A stretch of 64,000 nucleotides of DNA from Pseudoxanthomonas sp. SL93 (GTDB taxonomy: Bacteria; Pseudomonadota; Gammaproteobacteria; Xanthomonadales; Xanthomonadaceae): NCBI RefSeq assembly GCF_026625825.1, contig NZ_CP113065.1, forward strand, positions 682,001-746,000, written 5' to 3'. Position numbers and translations under genes: made by a program. This document shows, in pieces, positions 34,792 through 42,679 of the stretch (the stretch's first letter is position 1; each line of letters begins with the position of its first letter). Below the pieces are notes generated by a model. That model saw only the letters and a program-made list of their open reading frames with translations, searched no databases and had not been told where the DNA came from.

Positions 34792-37509
34792 TCAGGACGG
34801 CTGCCGCAGCGGAGCGCGACCGGCGGCCGGTTGCCCTGCGATGCGGGTCACACGTTCGCGGACCAGCGCCTCGACCGCGCCATCCGCGGGCAGGCGGAAC
34901 GCGGACACCGCGTCGGCCAGGGCCATGGCCTGTTCTTCCATCGAACGTGCAGCGGCCGTGGCTTCTTCCACCAGCGCGGCGTTCTGCTGGGTGGTCTCGT
35001 CCATCTGGGTGATGGTCTGGTTGACCTGCTCGATGCCGGCCGACTGTTCCTGCGAGGCCGCCGAGATCTCGGCCATGATGTCGGTCACGCGCTGCACGCT
35101 GGCGACGATCTCGCCCATCGTGGCGCCGGCCTGGTTCACCAGCTTGGAACCATCCGCGACCTTGTCCACCGAGTTCTCGATCAGGCCCTTGATCTCCTTG
35201 GCCGCATTGGCCGACCGCTGGGCCAGGGTGCGGACTTCGGAGGCGACCACGGCGAAGCCGCGGCCCTGCTCGCCGGCACGGGCGGCTTCCACCGCCGCAT
35301 TCAAGGCCAGGATGTTGGTCTGGAACGCGATGCCGTCGATGACCGAGATGATCTCGGCGATCTTCTTGGAGGACTGCTCGATGTCGCGCATGGTGGTGAC
35401 CACCTGGCCGACGACTTCGCCGCCCTGCGAGGCGACGCCCGCGGCACCGATGGCCAGCTGGTTGGCCTGGCGGGCCGATTCGGCGTTCTGGCGCACGGTG
35501 GAGGTCAGTTCCTCCATCGAGGCGGCGGTCTCTTCCAGGTTGGCCGCCTGCTGTTCGGTACGGCGGGACAGGTCGTTGTTGCCTGCGGCGATCTCGCCGG
35601 CCGACGTGTTGATGCTGGTCGAAGCGCCCTGGATGCGGCCGACGATGTCGGTCAGCTGGGCGACGGTGGCATTGGCATCGTCGCGCATGCTGGCGAACAC
35701 ACCATGGAAGTCACCGTCCATCCGCGCCGTCAGGTCGCCCTGCGACAGCGACTTCAGCACGTGCGACACCTGGTCCACGCTGCCGGCGATGGTGCCCAGC
35801 AGCGTATTCAGCTGCTCCGACAGTCCCAGCACGAAGCCCTGCTTGCCCTGCGTGCCGATGCGGCCGGACAGGTCGCCGGCCGACGCGGCCTGCACGATGC
35901 GGGTGACTTCCTGTTCCACGTTGACTTCGGCGGTACGGTCGGCCCATTCGACCACGTAGCCCGCACGCTGGCCGTCGGCGTCGATCACCGGATTGATGAT
36001 CAGCTGCATGATGTGGCCGCCCACGGTGATCTGCGCGCGGTGCGTGCCTTTCAGCTGGGCCAGCATCTTCGACTGGTGCTCGGGCTTCTTGTGGAAGATG
36101 TCGATGTTGCTGCCGATCATGGCCGCCACGCTGAAGGCGGGCAGGTCGCGGCGGATGTCCTGTTCCACGTCGGCCAGCATCTTCAGCAGGGGACGGTTGG
36201 CGTACAGGATGTTGCGGTCGGCGTCGGCGATCATCACATGGGTGGTGACGTCGTCCAGCGCGGTGCGGATGCGCAGGCTTTCCCGGGCGACGGCTTCGTC
36301 GCGGGCGGTGCGTTCGCGCAGGTTGGCCTGCATGCGATGCATCGCGCCCAGCAGGTCGCCGATCTCGTCCTTCCGGTCCACCCGGATCGTCGTGGCCAGG
36401 TTGCCGGAAGCCACTTCGTCGGCAATGGAGACGGCCACCTTCAACGGCTGGGCAACCAGGCGGCGCACGCCCAGCCACGCCAGCACGGAGATCACGCACA
36501 GGGCCAGCAGCGAGAGCAGCGTGATATGGGTGGCAAGCTTGTCGGTTGCCGCGGTAATGGCCGAGCGGGGTTCCACGGCCACCAGCGCCCATTTCCACGG
36601 CGCGAAACGCTTCACGGCGACCAGCGCAGCGACGGGCTCGTCACCGGCACGCGGCGCGACCCGCAGCTCCTCGTGGCCGTTGTCCTTCGCCAGCAGGGCC
36701 TTCATGGCCGGCACGGAGGCGGCATCCACCACATCGGCATACGCCTTGTCCTGGCTGGCGGGATGCACGGCCAGCTTGCCGTTCTGTTCGCCATCGGCCA
36801 GGTCCACCACGAAGAAGTAGCCTTCCTTGCCCAGGCGCGTCTGCCGCAGTTTGTCCTTCAGCGCGGCCAGGCCGTCGCTGTAGTTCTGGCCCACGAACAG
36901 GATGCCGACGGTCTTGCCCTCGGCATCCTGCAGCGGCTCGTAGTGCGTCATGTAGTCACGCCCGAACAGGCGCGCGCGGCCGGTGTACGGCTTGTCCTGC
37001 AGGATCAGCGCATACGCCGGGTGTGCGTGATCCAGCACGGTCCCGATGACGCGCTCGTCCTTCGCGTTGCGCAGCGAGGTGGAGGCGCGGATGAACTCGT
37101 CGCCGCTGCGCACGAACAGCGTGGCGACCACGCCGGTGGTGGCGGTGAAACGGTCCACGGTGGTGAAGTCGAGATTGACCAGCTGCCTGTCGAAGCGGAG
37201 CTCGGGCACCTCGAATTCGCCGATCAGGGTGGTGCGCGCGGGATCGACCGACACGTCGCCCTCGGGCAGGGCGGCGCGGAAGCTGCCGGCCATCTTCTGG
37301 GTGGCTTCGGTCAGCGTGCTGTCGTACAGCGCCACGGACTCCAGCATCACCTGGGCGGCGACGTCGAGATCGGCGAGCGCGCGCTCCTCGATGGCCTGGG
37401 TGGACTGGCGCTGTACCACGACAGCCAGGACCGCCAGCACCACGGCGACGGAGACGGTGACCAGCAAGGCGAGCTTGCTGCCGAGGGAGAGGCGGGAAAG
37501 ACGGTTCAT
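34792..37509 (-). CDS. Chemoreceptor with Cache_3-Cache_2 and PAS domains (receptor D)
   Basis: 905 residues from ATG 37509. Membrane helices at ~12-32 and ~325-345 bracket a long periplasmic Cache_3-Cache_2 region (~35-320; DFTTVDRFTATTGVVATLFV, RVIGTVLDHAHPAYALILQD, GRDYMTHYEPLQDAEGKTVG, KEGYFFVVDLADG). After HAMP comes a cytosolic PAS domain (~410-530; ALDDVTTHVMIADADRNILY), a further HAMP-like segment and the signalling domain. Unlike B, C and E it lacks the WQEF tail, ending in PLRQPS, so CheR must reach it indirectly. Confidence 0.92.
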   Translation of the reverse strand: MNRLSRLSLGSKLALLVTVSVAVVLAVLAVVVQRQSTQAIEERALADLDVAAQVMLESVALYDSTLTEATQKMAGSFRAALPEGDVSVDPARTTLIGEFEVPELRFDRQLVNLDFTTVDRFTATTGVVATLFVRSGDEFIRASTSLRNAKDERVIGTVLDHAHPAYALILQDKPYTGRARLFGRDYMTHYEPLQDAEGKTVGILFVGQNYSDGLAALKDKLRQTRLGKEGYFFVVDLADGEQNGKLAVHPASQDKAYADVVDAASVPAMKALLAKDNGHEELRVAPRAGDEPVAALVAVKRFAPWKWALVAVEPRSAITAATDKLATHITLLSLLALCVISVLAWLGVRRLVAQPLKVAVSIADEVASGNLATTIRVDRKDEIGDLLGAMHRMQANLRERTARDEAVARESLRIRTALDDVTTHVMIADADRNILYANRPLLKMLADVEQDIRRDLPAFSVAAMIGSNIDIFHKKPEHQSKMLAQLKGTHRAQITVGGHIMQLIINPVIDADGQRAGYVVEWADRTAEVNVEQEVTRIVQAASAGDLSGRIGTQGKQGFVLGLSEQLNTLLGTIAGSVDQVSHVLKSLSQGDLTARMDGDFHGVFASMRDDANATVAQLTDIVGRIQGASTSINTSAGEIAAGNNDLSRRTEQQAANLEETAASMEELTSTVRQNAESARQANQLAIGAAGVASQGGEVVGQVVTTMRDIEQSSKKIAEIISVIDGIAFQTNILALNAAVEAARAGEQGRGFAVVASEVRTLAQRSANAAKEIKGLIENSVDKVADGSKLVNQAGATMGEIVASVQRVTDIMAEISAASQEQSAGIEQVNQTITQMDETTQQNAALVEEATAAARSMEEQAMALADAVSAFRLPADGAVEALVRERVTRIAGQPAAGRAPLRQPS

Positions 37510-37553
37510 CGGAGCGGTGTCCTGGCGTTCGACAGACGGAAGGGCTGGCACTT

Positions 37554-37580
37554 GTATCGGCGCCCGCGCCGGGATGTTGA
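37554..37580 (-). promoter_or_regulatory. FliA (sigma-28) promoter of receptor D
   Basis: Minus strand TCAACATC-N11-GCCGATAC; leader ~39 nt to ATG 37509. Confidence 0.8.
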
Positions 37581-37618
37581 GGAAACGTGAAGGCGCGCCG
37601 ACGGACGGCGGCAGGGCC

Positions 37619-38398
37619 TCAGGCCGCGCCGCGTTCGCGTGCGCTGCGCTGGCGCTCCAGGCGGAAGATGTAGCGCTGGATCAGCGCGTCGGCGCCACGC
37701 GGCAGCTGGGTGAACTGGCAGCCGGCACGCCAGCTTTCGGTGCCGTTCTGGTTGAGCTGCCGGTGCAGGCTCTTGACCATCAGCCGTACGCTGAGCGCAC
37801 CGGTCTCGGGCAGGTGCAGCAGGCAGTCCGGGAATTCCTTGTACGGGCGCAGCGTCGGGTTCTCCGCCTGCACGGCCAGGGCGACGCCGCCGCCACTGAT
37901 GTCCAGCACGCGGTAGTGCTGGTAGGTGGTCTCCCCATCCGGGTGGTGCTGGGGAATGCTGCAGTCGATCGCCTGCGTGACCGGCACCTGCAGGCGGTAG
38001 AACTCGCGGCGCTGCAGCCGCAGCACGCTTTCGGGGAGCGGCGCGCGGAACGTGGTCTGCCCGTCCATCTGCATGCGTTGCAGCGACTGCAGACGGAACT
38101 GCACGTGGACGCGGTCAAGCCGCGACACACAGGTCAGGTGGCTGGCTTCCTCGACGTTGCGGTTGATCGCTTCGTTGGCACTGCCGTCGATCAGCACCAT
38201 GTCCTCGTCCTCGTCCACGCTGATCAGCGAGGTGGGGAACGCATGGTTGCGCGGCATCGCGTTGGCGGTGACCAGCGCACGGCGATCGATCAGCGCCTGC
38301 AGTATCTGCCGGATCTCGTGCACGCCGTGCACCAGATACTTTTCCTCTTCCTCGTACCGGACAGGGTCAGCCAGGTCGAAGTCGGTGGGCTCGGTCAT
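37619..38398 (-). CDS. ycgR: Flagellar brake protein YcgR (PilZ, c-di-GMP receptor)
   Basis: 259 residues. N-terminal YcgR domain (~20-125) and C-terminal PilZ domain (~130-245) with both c-di-GMP motifs: RRxxxR as LQRREFYRL and DxSxxG as VLDISGGGVAL. When it binds c-di-GMP it acts on the motor to slow swimming. A near-perfect FliA promoter sits upstream. Together with the two GGDEF/EAL genes in this window it forms a small c-di-GMP output circuit. Confidence 0.93.
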   Translation of the reverse strand: MTEPTDFDLADPVRYEEEEKYLVHGVHEIRQILQALIDRRALVTANAMPRNHAFPTSLISVDEDEDMVLIDGSANEAINRNVEEASHLTCVSRLDRVHVQFRLQSLQRMQMDGQTTFRAPLPESVLRLQRREFYRLQVPVTQAIDCSIPQHHPDGETTYQHYRVLDISGGGVALAVQAENPTLRPYKEFPDCLLHLPETGALSVRLMVKSLHRQLNQNGTESWRAGCQFTQLPRGADALIQRYIFRLERQRSARERGAA

Positions 38399-38444
38399 AC
38401 GGGCGGCGATCAGACGTCAGGCCTTGGAAAAGGCGTCACAGGCT

Positions 38445-38471
38445 GTATCGGCGCGCGTCGCATCAACTTTA
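38445..38471 (-). promoter_or_regulatory. FliA (sigma-28) promoter of ycgR
   Basis: Minus strand TAAAGTTG-N11-GCCGATAC; leader ~41 nt. Confidence 0.9.
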
Positions 38472-38540
38472 GCGACGGGCGGGGGCGTGTCGCGGGTGGC
38501 CGGGTGCAGGGTGTTGGCCGAGGGGGTCTGGTCGGTCCAC

Positions 38541-38771
38541 CTCTTCTCACACCAAGGGTCAACGTTGGATCTTTTCGGGTCTCTCTTCTCACACTAAGGC
38601 CCAACGTTGGATGTTTTTTGGTCTCTCTTCTCTCATTCAGGCCCAGCGTTGGATGTTTTTCGGTCTCTCTTCTCTCATTCAGGCCCAACGTTCCCTGTTT
38701 TTGGGTGTCTCTTCTCTCATTGAGCTCCAACGTTGACCCTTTGAGGTCCAACGCCGGACCTTTTTCGGTGT
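38541..38771. repeat. 42-bp tandem repeat array (five units plus a partial)
   Basis: CTCTTCTC starts recur at 38541, 38583, 38625, 38667 and 38709, exactly 42 bp apart; a shortened sixth unit ends near 38771. Each unit contains the block GGCCCAACGTTGGATG or a variant, centred on the palindrome CCAACGTTGG, and a T-rich tail (GTTTTTCGGT). 42 bp is 14 codons, so the minus strand stays open with a 14-residue repeat, but the mutations fall equally at all codon positions. It lies upstream of the ycgR promoter. Confidence 0.85.
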
Positions 38772-38838
38772 CGCGCCACGCGTTTCCGGCTCCCCGCATG
38801 CGGGGAGAAGGGTGCCGCGTGCGCATGTGCTCCACAAC

Positions 38839-38869
38839 GCACACGGCCCGGAAATTCCGGGCCGTGTGC
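38839..38869. repeat. 15-bp-stem hairpin after receptor E
   Basis: Perfect GCACACGGCCCGGAA/TTCCGGGCCGTGTGC around a single A, 27 bp past the receptor E stop. No T run on either strand. Probably a strong U-less terminator or mRNA end-protector. Confidence 0.7.
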
Positions 38870-38895
38870 TGGGTACTGACCGACGGCGGCGCCGA

Positions 38896-41136
38896 TCAGA
38901 ACTCCTGCCAGTCGCCGTCGGCGAGGGCGGGTTCGGGCTTGCGGGCGGCCGGCTTGCGCGCAGTGGCCTTGGGCGCCGCTGCCTTGGCCGGCGCGGTGGC
39001 GATGGCCTGGCTGATCGCCTGGCGCACCGGGGCCGCATGCCCGTTGTCGAGCTTGAACACCGACACGCTCTGCGTCAGCGCACCGGCCTGTTCTTCCATC
39101 GAACGCGCAGCGGCGGTGGCTTCTTCCACCAGCGCGGCGTTCTGCTGGGTGGTCTCGTCCATCTGGGTGATGGTCTGGTTCACCTGCTCGATGCCGGCCG
39201 ACTGCTCCTGCGAGGCCGCGGAGATCTCGGCCATGATGTCGGTCACGCGCTGCACGCTGGCGACGATCTCGCCCATGGTCGTGCCGGCCTGGTTGACCAG
39301 GGCCGAGCCGTCGGCCACGCGGTCCACCGAGTTCTCGATCAGGCCCTTGATCTCCTTGGCCGCATTGGCCGACCGCTGGGCCAGGGTGCGGACTTCGGAG
39401 GCGACCACGGCGAAGCCGCGGCCCTGTTCGCCGGCACGGGCCGCTTCCACCGCCGCGTTGAGCGCCAGGATGTTGGTCTGGAACGCGATGCCGTCGATGA
39501 CCGAGATGATCTCGGCGATCTTCTTGGACGACTGCTCGATGTCGCGCATCGTGGTAACCACCTTGTCGACGACTTCGCCACCCTGCGAGGCGACACCGGC
39601 GGCGCCGATCGCCAGCTGGTTGGCCTGGCGGGCCGATTCGGCGTTCTGGCGCACGGTGGAGGTCAGTTCCTCCATGGAGGCGGCCGTTTCCTCAAGGTTT
39701 GCCGCCTGCTGTTCGGTACGGCGCGACAGGTCGTTGTTGCCGGAGGCGATCTCGCCGGCGGCGGTGTTGATGCTGATGGCGGCCATCTGGATGCCGCCGA
39801 CGATCTCGGTCAGCTGCGCCACGGTGGCATTGGCATCGTCGCGCATGCTGGCGAACACGCCATGGAAGTCGCCTTCCATGCGGGCGGTCAGGTCGCCGCG
39901 GGCGATGGCCTGCAGCAGTTCGGACACTTCGGCCAGGTTGCCGTCGGTGGTTTCCATCAGGCGGTTCAGGCCTTCCACCATGTCGCGGAAATCATGCTGG
40001 TACTTGTCGGCGTCGCCGCGGTGGGTGAAGTCACCGGAAGCGGCGGCAGACGCCAGTCGCTTGATCTCGGCATTGATCGCGGACAGGTTGGCCTTGCACA
40101 TGTCCATGGCTTCGGTGATGACCGCCTTTTCACCGGGCAGCTTCTCCATGTCCACGGACAGGTCGCCGATGGCGTAGTGGCGCATCACCTCGACAGCCCG
40201 CATCTTGACGCCGATGTGCTGGGCGACCAGGGCATTGGTGTCGCGCACCATGCGACCGTACTCGCCCGGGAAATCGCCGTCGTCGATGCGGTAGCTGATC
40301 TGGCCTTCGTCGTGGCGGCGGGCCATCTCGCCCTGGGCGCCGATCACCGAGACCACCTGCATCTGCATGCGCTGCATGGCGGACAGCAGCTGGCCGACTT
40401 CATCCTTGCGCGACGTATCGATGCGTCCGTCCAGCTTGCCGGCCGACACGTCGTTGGCCACGCGCACGGCTTCGCCGACGGGGGTGACGATGGCGCGCGC
40501 GATCACCCAGCCCAGGCCGATCGCCAGCAGCGTAAGCCCGATCATGCCGGCGACGATGGCGCGCGCACTGGCCCTATAACCGGCGTCGGCACTGGCGATC
40601 TCTTCGTTCAGCACGGCGACGCTGTGCTCGTTGAGCGCTTTCAGCGCCGCGAACAGTTCACGGCGGCGCGGACGCGACTTTTCGTCCGAGACCGACTGCG
40701 CCAGCACGTAGTCGCCTGCTTCAAGCGCGGCATCGATTTCCTTGCGCGCGTCGAAATAGGCGGTCAGCTTGGTGGTGACGTCGGCGTACAGCTGCTTCTC
40801 CTTGTCGTCGGACGGCAGCGCTTCGAACAGCTTCTGCTGCTCTTCGACGATCTTCTTGCTGTCGGCCATGCGCTTGTTGTAATCGATGATCGCGTCGGGC
40901 TCGTCCAGGCGGGTCAGCTGAGCGATCTCGAACGTGCGGAATTCGCCCAGCTGGGAACGCACTTCGCCCATGTACTGGACGGACGGCATGTCGACACCGG
41001 CCACGGCCTGCAGCTTGTCGTTCAGCGCGCCGAGCCGCAGCAGCGAAAACACACCCAGGAGGACCGTCATGAGGGCGGTGAGGGCGAAGGCCACGGCCAG
41101 CTTCCGGCCGATGGACAGGTTCTGGAACCATTTCAT
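38896..41136 (-). CDS. Chemoreceptor with four-helix ligand domain and poly-HAMP (receptor E)
   Basis: 746 residues from ATG 41136, which has GGAG 9 bp upstream; ATG 41145 would overlap that site. Membrane helices ~12-33 and ~188-210 enclose a helical 4HB-type sensor ([40 protein letters not shown]). Five HAMP-like modules follow ([40 protein letters not shown]), a chain similar to receptor B. Signalling domain and DGDWQEF tail are the same as in receptor C. It therefore looks like a mosaic: front half related to B, back half to C. Confidence 0.93.
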   Translation of the reverse strand: MKWFQNLSIGRKLAVAFALTALMTVLLGVFSLLRLGALNDKLQAVAGVDMPSVQYMGEVRSQLGEFRTFEIAQLTRLDEPDAIIDYNKRMADSKKIVEEQQKLFEALPSDDKEKQLYADVTTKLTAYFDARKEIDAALEAGDYVLAQSVSDEKSRPRRRELFAALKALNEHSVAVLNEEIASADAGYRASARAIVAGMIGLTLLAIGLGWVIARAIVTPVGEAVRVANDVSAGKLDGRIDTSRKDEVGQLLSAMQRMQMQVVSVIGAQGEMARRHDEGQISYRIDDGDFPGEYGRMVRDTNALVAQHIGVKMRAVEVMRHYAIGDLSVDMEKLPGEKAVITEAMDMCKANLSAINAEIKRLASAAASGDFTHRGDADKYQHDFRDMVEGLNRLMETTDGNLAEVSELLQAIARGDLTARMEGDFHGVFASMRDDANATVAQLTEIVGGIQMAAISINTAAGEIASGNNDLSRRTEQQAANLEETAASMEELTSTVRQNAESARQANQLAIGAAGVASQGGEVVDKVVTTMRDIEQSSKKIAEIISVIDGIAFQTNILALNAAVEAARAGEQGRGFAVVASEVRTLAQRSANAAKEIKGLIENSVDRVADGSALVNQAGTTMGEIVASVQRVTDIMAEISAASQEQSAGIEQVNQTITQMDETTQQNAALVEEATAAARSMEEQAGALTQSVSVFKLDNGHAAPVRQAISQAIATAPAKAAAPKATARKPAARKPEPALADGDWQEF

Positions 41137-41268
41137 GTGATGCATCTCCGGTTGAGCATGGAAGGCGTGCAGCGGGCCAGCGCCCACGGGTGTGTGGACG
41201 TCGCGGTGTCGATGAGGGATTCCCCGTCCCGATCCGGCCTTGCCGGCGTTGCATCGTCTGCAGAGGTG

Positions 41269-41295
41269 GTAACGGCGGCCCTGGTGGCTTCTTGA
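41269..41295 (-). promoter_or_regulatory. FliA-like promoter of receptor E
   Basis: Minus strand TCAAGAAG-N11-GCCGTTAC: a good -35 and one mismatch in the -10. Leader ~125 nt. Confidence 0.62.
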
Positions 41296-41391
41296 TGACC
41301 GTTCGGCGGGAAAGTAATCGCGTTTACCTGATTGCCGGCCTGCGTCGCGCGCGAACTGTGACGCGCGCGGCGTGGCCGGCGTGGTGGGCGA

Positions 41392-42582
41392 TCAAAAGTG
41401 CATCTGCGCGCGCAGTTCGAACACGTCCGGGCTGGCCGAGAAGGCACCGCGTTCGGCGTCGACCTTCACGTAGTTGGCCTGGAACTTGAAGTTCTGCGCC
41501 ACGTACCAGTTGGCGCCCAGTGTCCAGTTCTCTTCCTTGCCGCCGGCGATGCCGTCGCTGTCCAGGTCGATGCGGCTGTAGCGGGCGAGCAGTTCCAGCG
41601 CGCCGTACTTGCCCTTGGGCTTGGGGTTGCCGACGTTGCCGCCGCTGTAGGCGCGCGACTCGCCAGTCACCAGCCAGCTGCCGAACACATAGGCGCCGTC
41701 GGCCGAATACGAGGGCAGGCCCAGCTCGCGCGAGGTCTTCTGGTGCAGGTATTCGCCCTGCACGGACCATGCGCCATGGATCCACAATGCCTCCAGGCCG
41801 CTGCGGTCGATATGGTCCACGCGCGTCAGCGTGCCCGAATCCACCAGTCGCACGGCCGTCAGCGAGGCTTCCGGCTTGGCGCGCCAACGCGCACTCGGGT
41901 AGACCGTGACGCCCAGGCCGTTGACTTCGCTGTCGGGATTTTCGCGGGTGGCGGAAACGCCCAGGTGCAGCACGTTGCCGGCCTGCTTGAAGGGGGTCCA
42001 TGCCACGCGCGCGGCGGCCGTGTCGCCCTTGTTGTTGCCCTGCAGGTCGGATTCGAAGAAATAGCCGGCATTGACGATGTAGGTGTCGCGCTCAAACGCC
42101 CAGTCGATGCCGCTGCGGCGGCCCTGGTAGAACGCCTGCGTGGGCAGCGCACTCTCCATGAAGCTGCCGGCGCGCGTGGCGGTGTTGCCTTCGAAGCCCA
42201 GCGGCAGTTTCATCTGGCCGATGCGCAGCTTGCCCGCGTCATGGCCGAACAGCGCCTTGGTTTCGACCCGAAGGGCCACGTCGCTCCAGGTCTTGGCCTG
42301 GAAGTCGAACGTCACGCCGAAGTCGTACACGCCCTTGCGCTTGAGCGTCACGCCGAGTTCCTGCCGGCGCCACGCATCGTCGTCTTCCAGCTGCGCGCCG
42401 TTGTAGCCGGTGCCCGAGAACTGGTTGGCGTCGTACTGCAGGTTGCCGCCCAGGCTCAGCTCGGTGCCGTTGGCGAAGGTGATCTTCGGCGGCCAGGCGC
42501 TTGCCTTGGTGGCGGCTTCTTCCGCATGGGCGCTGGCATGGACGGCCATCAGGGCCAGGGCGAGGGTGGAGAGATACTTCAT
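41392..42582 (-). CDS. Phosphate-selective porin O/P family protein
   Basis: 396 residues from ATG 42582. Signal peptide MKYLSTLALALMAVHASAHA; mature chain starts EEAATKAS and is a predicted beta-barrel with alternating strands, many Lys/Arg and a terminal Phe (ELRAQMHF), the outer-membrane insertion signal. YDANQFSG, KLRIGQMKLPLGFEGNT and SGIDWAFERDTYIVNAGYFF are typical of OprP/OprO-like porins. It is the only transport gene inside the chemotaxis block; no pho box was recognised. An imperfect GC-rich inverted repeat at ~41334-41380 may end its transcript. Confidence 0.87.
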   Translation of the reverse strand: MKYLSTLALALMAVHASAHAEEAATKASAWPPKITFANGTELSLGGNLQYDANQFSGTGYNGAQLEDDDAWRRQELGVTLKRKGVYDFGVTFDFQAKTWSDVALRVETKALFGHDAGKLRIGQMKLPLGFEGNTATRAGSFMESALPTQAFYQGRRSGIDWAFERDTYIVNAGYFFESDLQGNNKGDTAAARVAWTPFKQAGNVLHLGVSATRENPDSEVNGLGVTVYPSARWRAKPEASLTAVRLVDSGTLTRVDHIDRSGLEALWIHGAWSVQGEYLHQKTSRELGLPSYSADGAYVFGSWLVTGESRAYSGGNVGNPKPKGKYGALELLARYSRIDLDSDGIAGGKEENWTLGANWYVAQNFKFQANYVKVDAERGAFSASPDVFELRAQMHF

Positions 42583-42679
42583 GTATTTACCTGTCGAGTG
42601 TGGGCATGCGCCCACCCGTCGCGGCCAGTGTAGGGCCGCGCTTGATGTCAACGCATGGATGAATGAGCGAGCGGCGGCG

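Noticed and set aside
38541..38771. CRISPR array
   Set aside because: Units are contiguous 42-bp tandem repeats without unique spacers, and no cas genes are present.
38410..38844. Minus-strand frame with a 14-residue repeat (LNERRETEKHPTLG type) as a protein
   Set aside because: It is the translation of a 42-bp DNA repeat, extends over the ycgR promoter, has no ribosome site, and its variation does not favour third positions.
41137..41187. GTG start at 41187 for receptor E
   Set aside because: The ATG at 41136 has a well-placed GGAG and directly precedes the basic residues and first membrane helix; the upstream 17 residues look non-coding.
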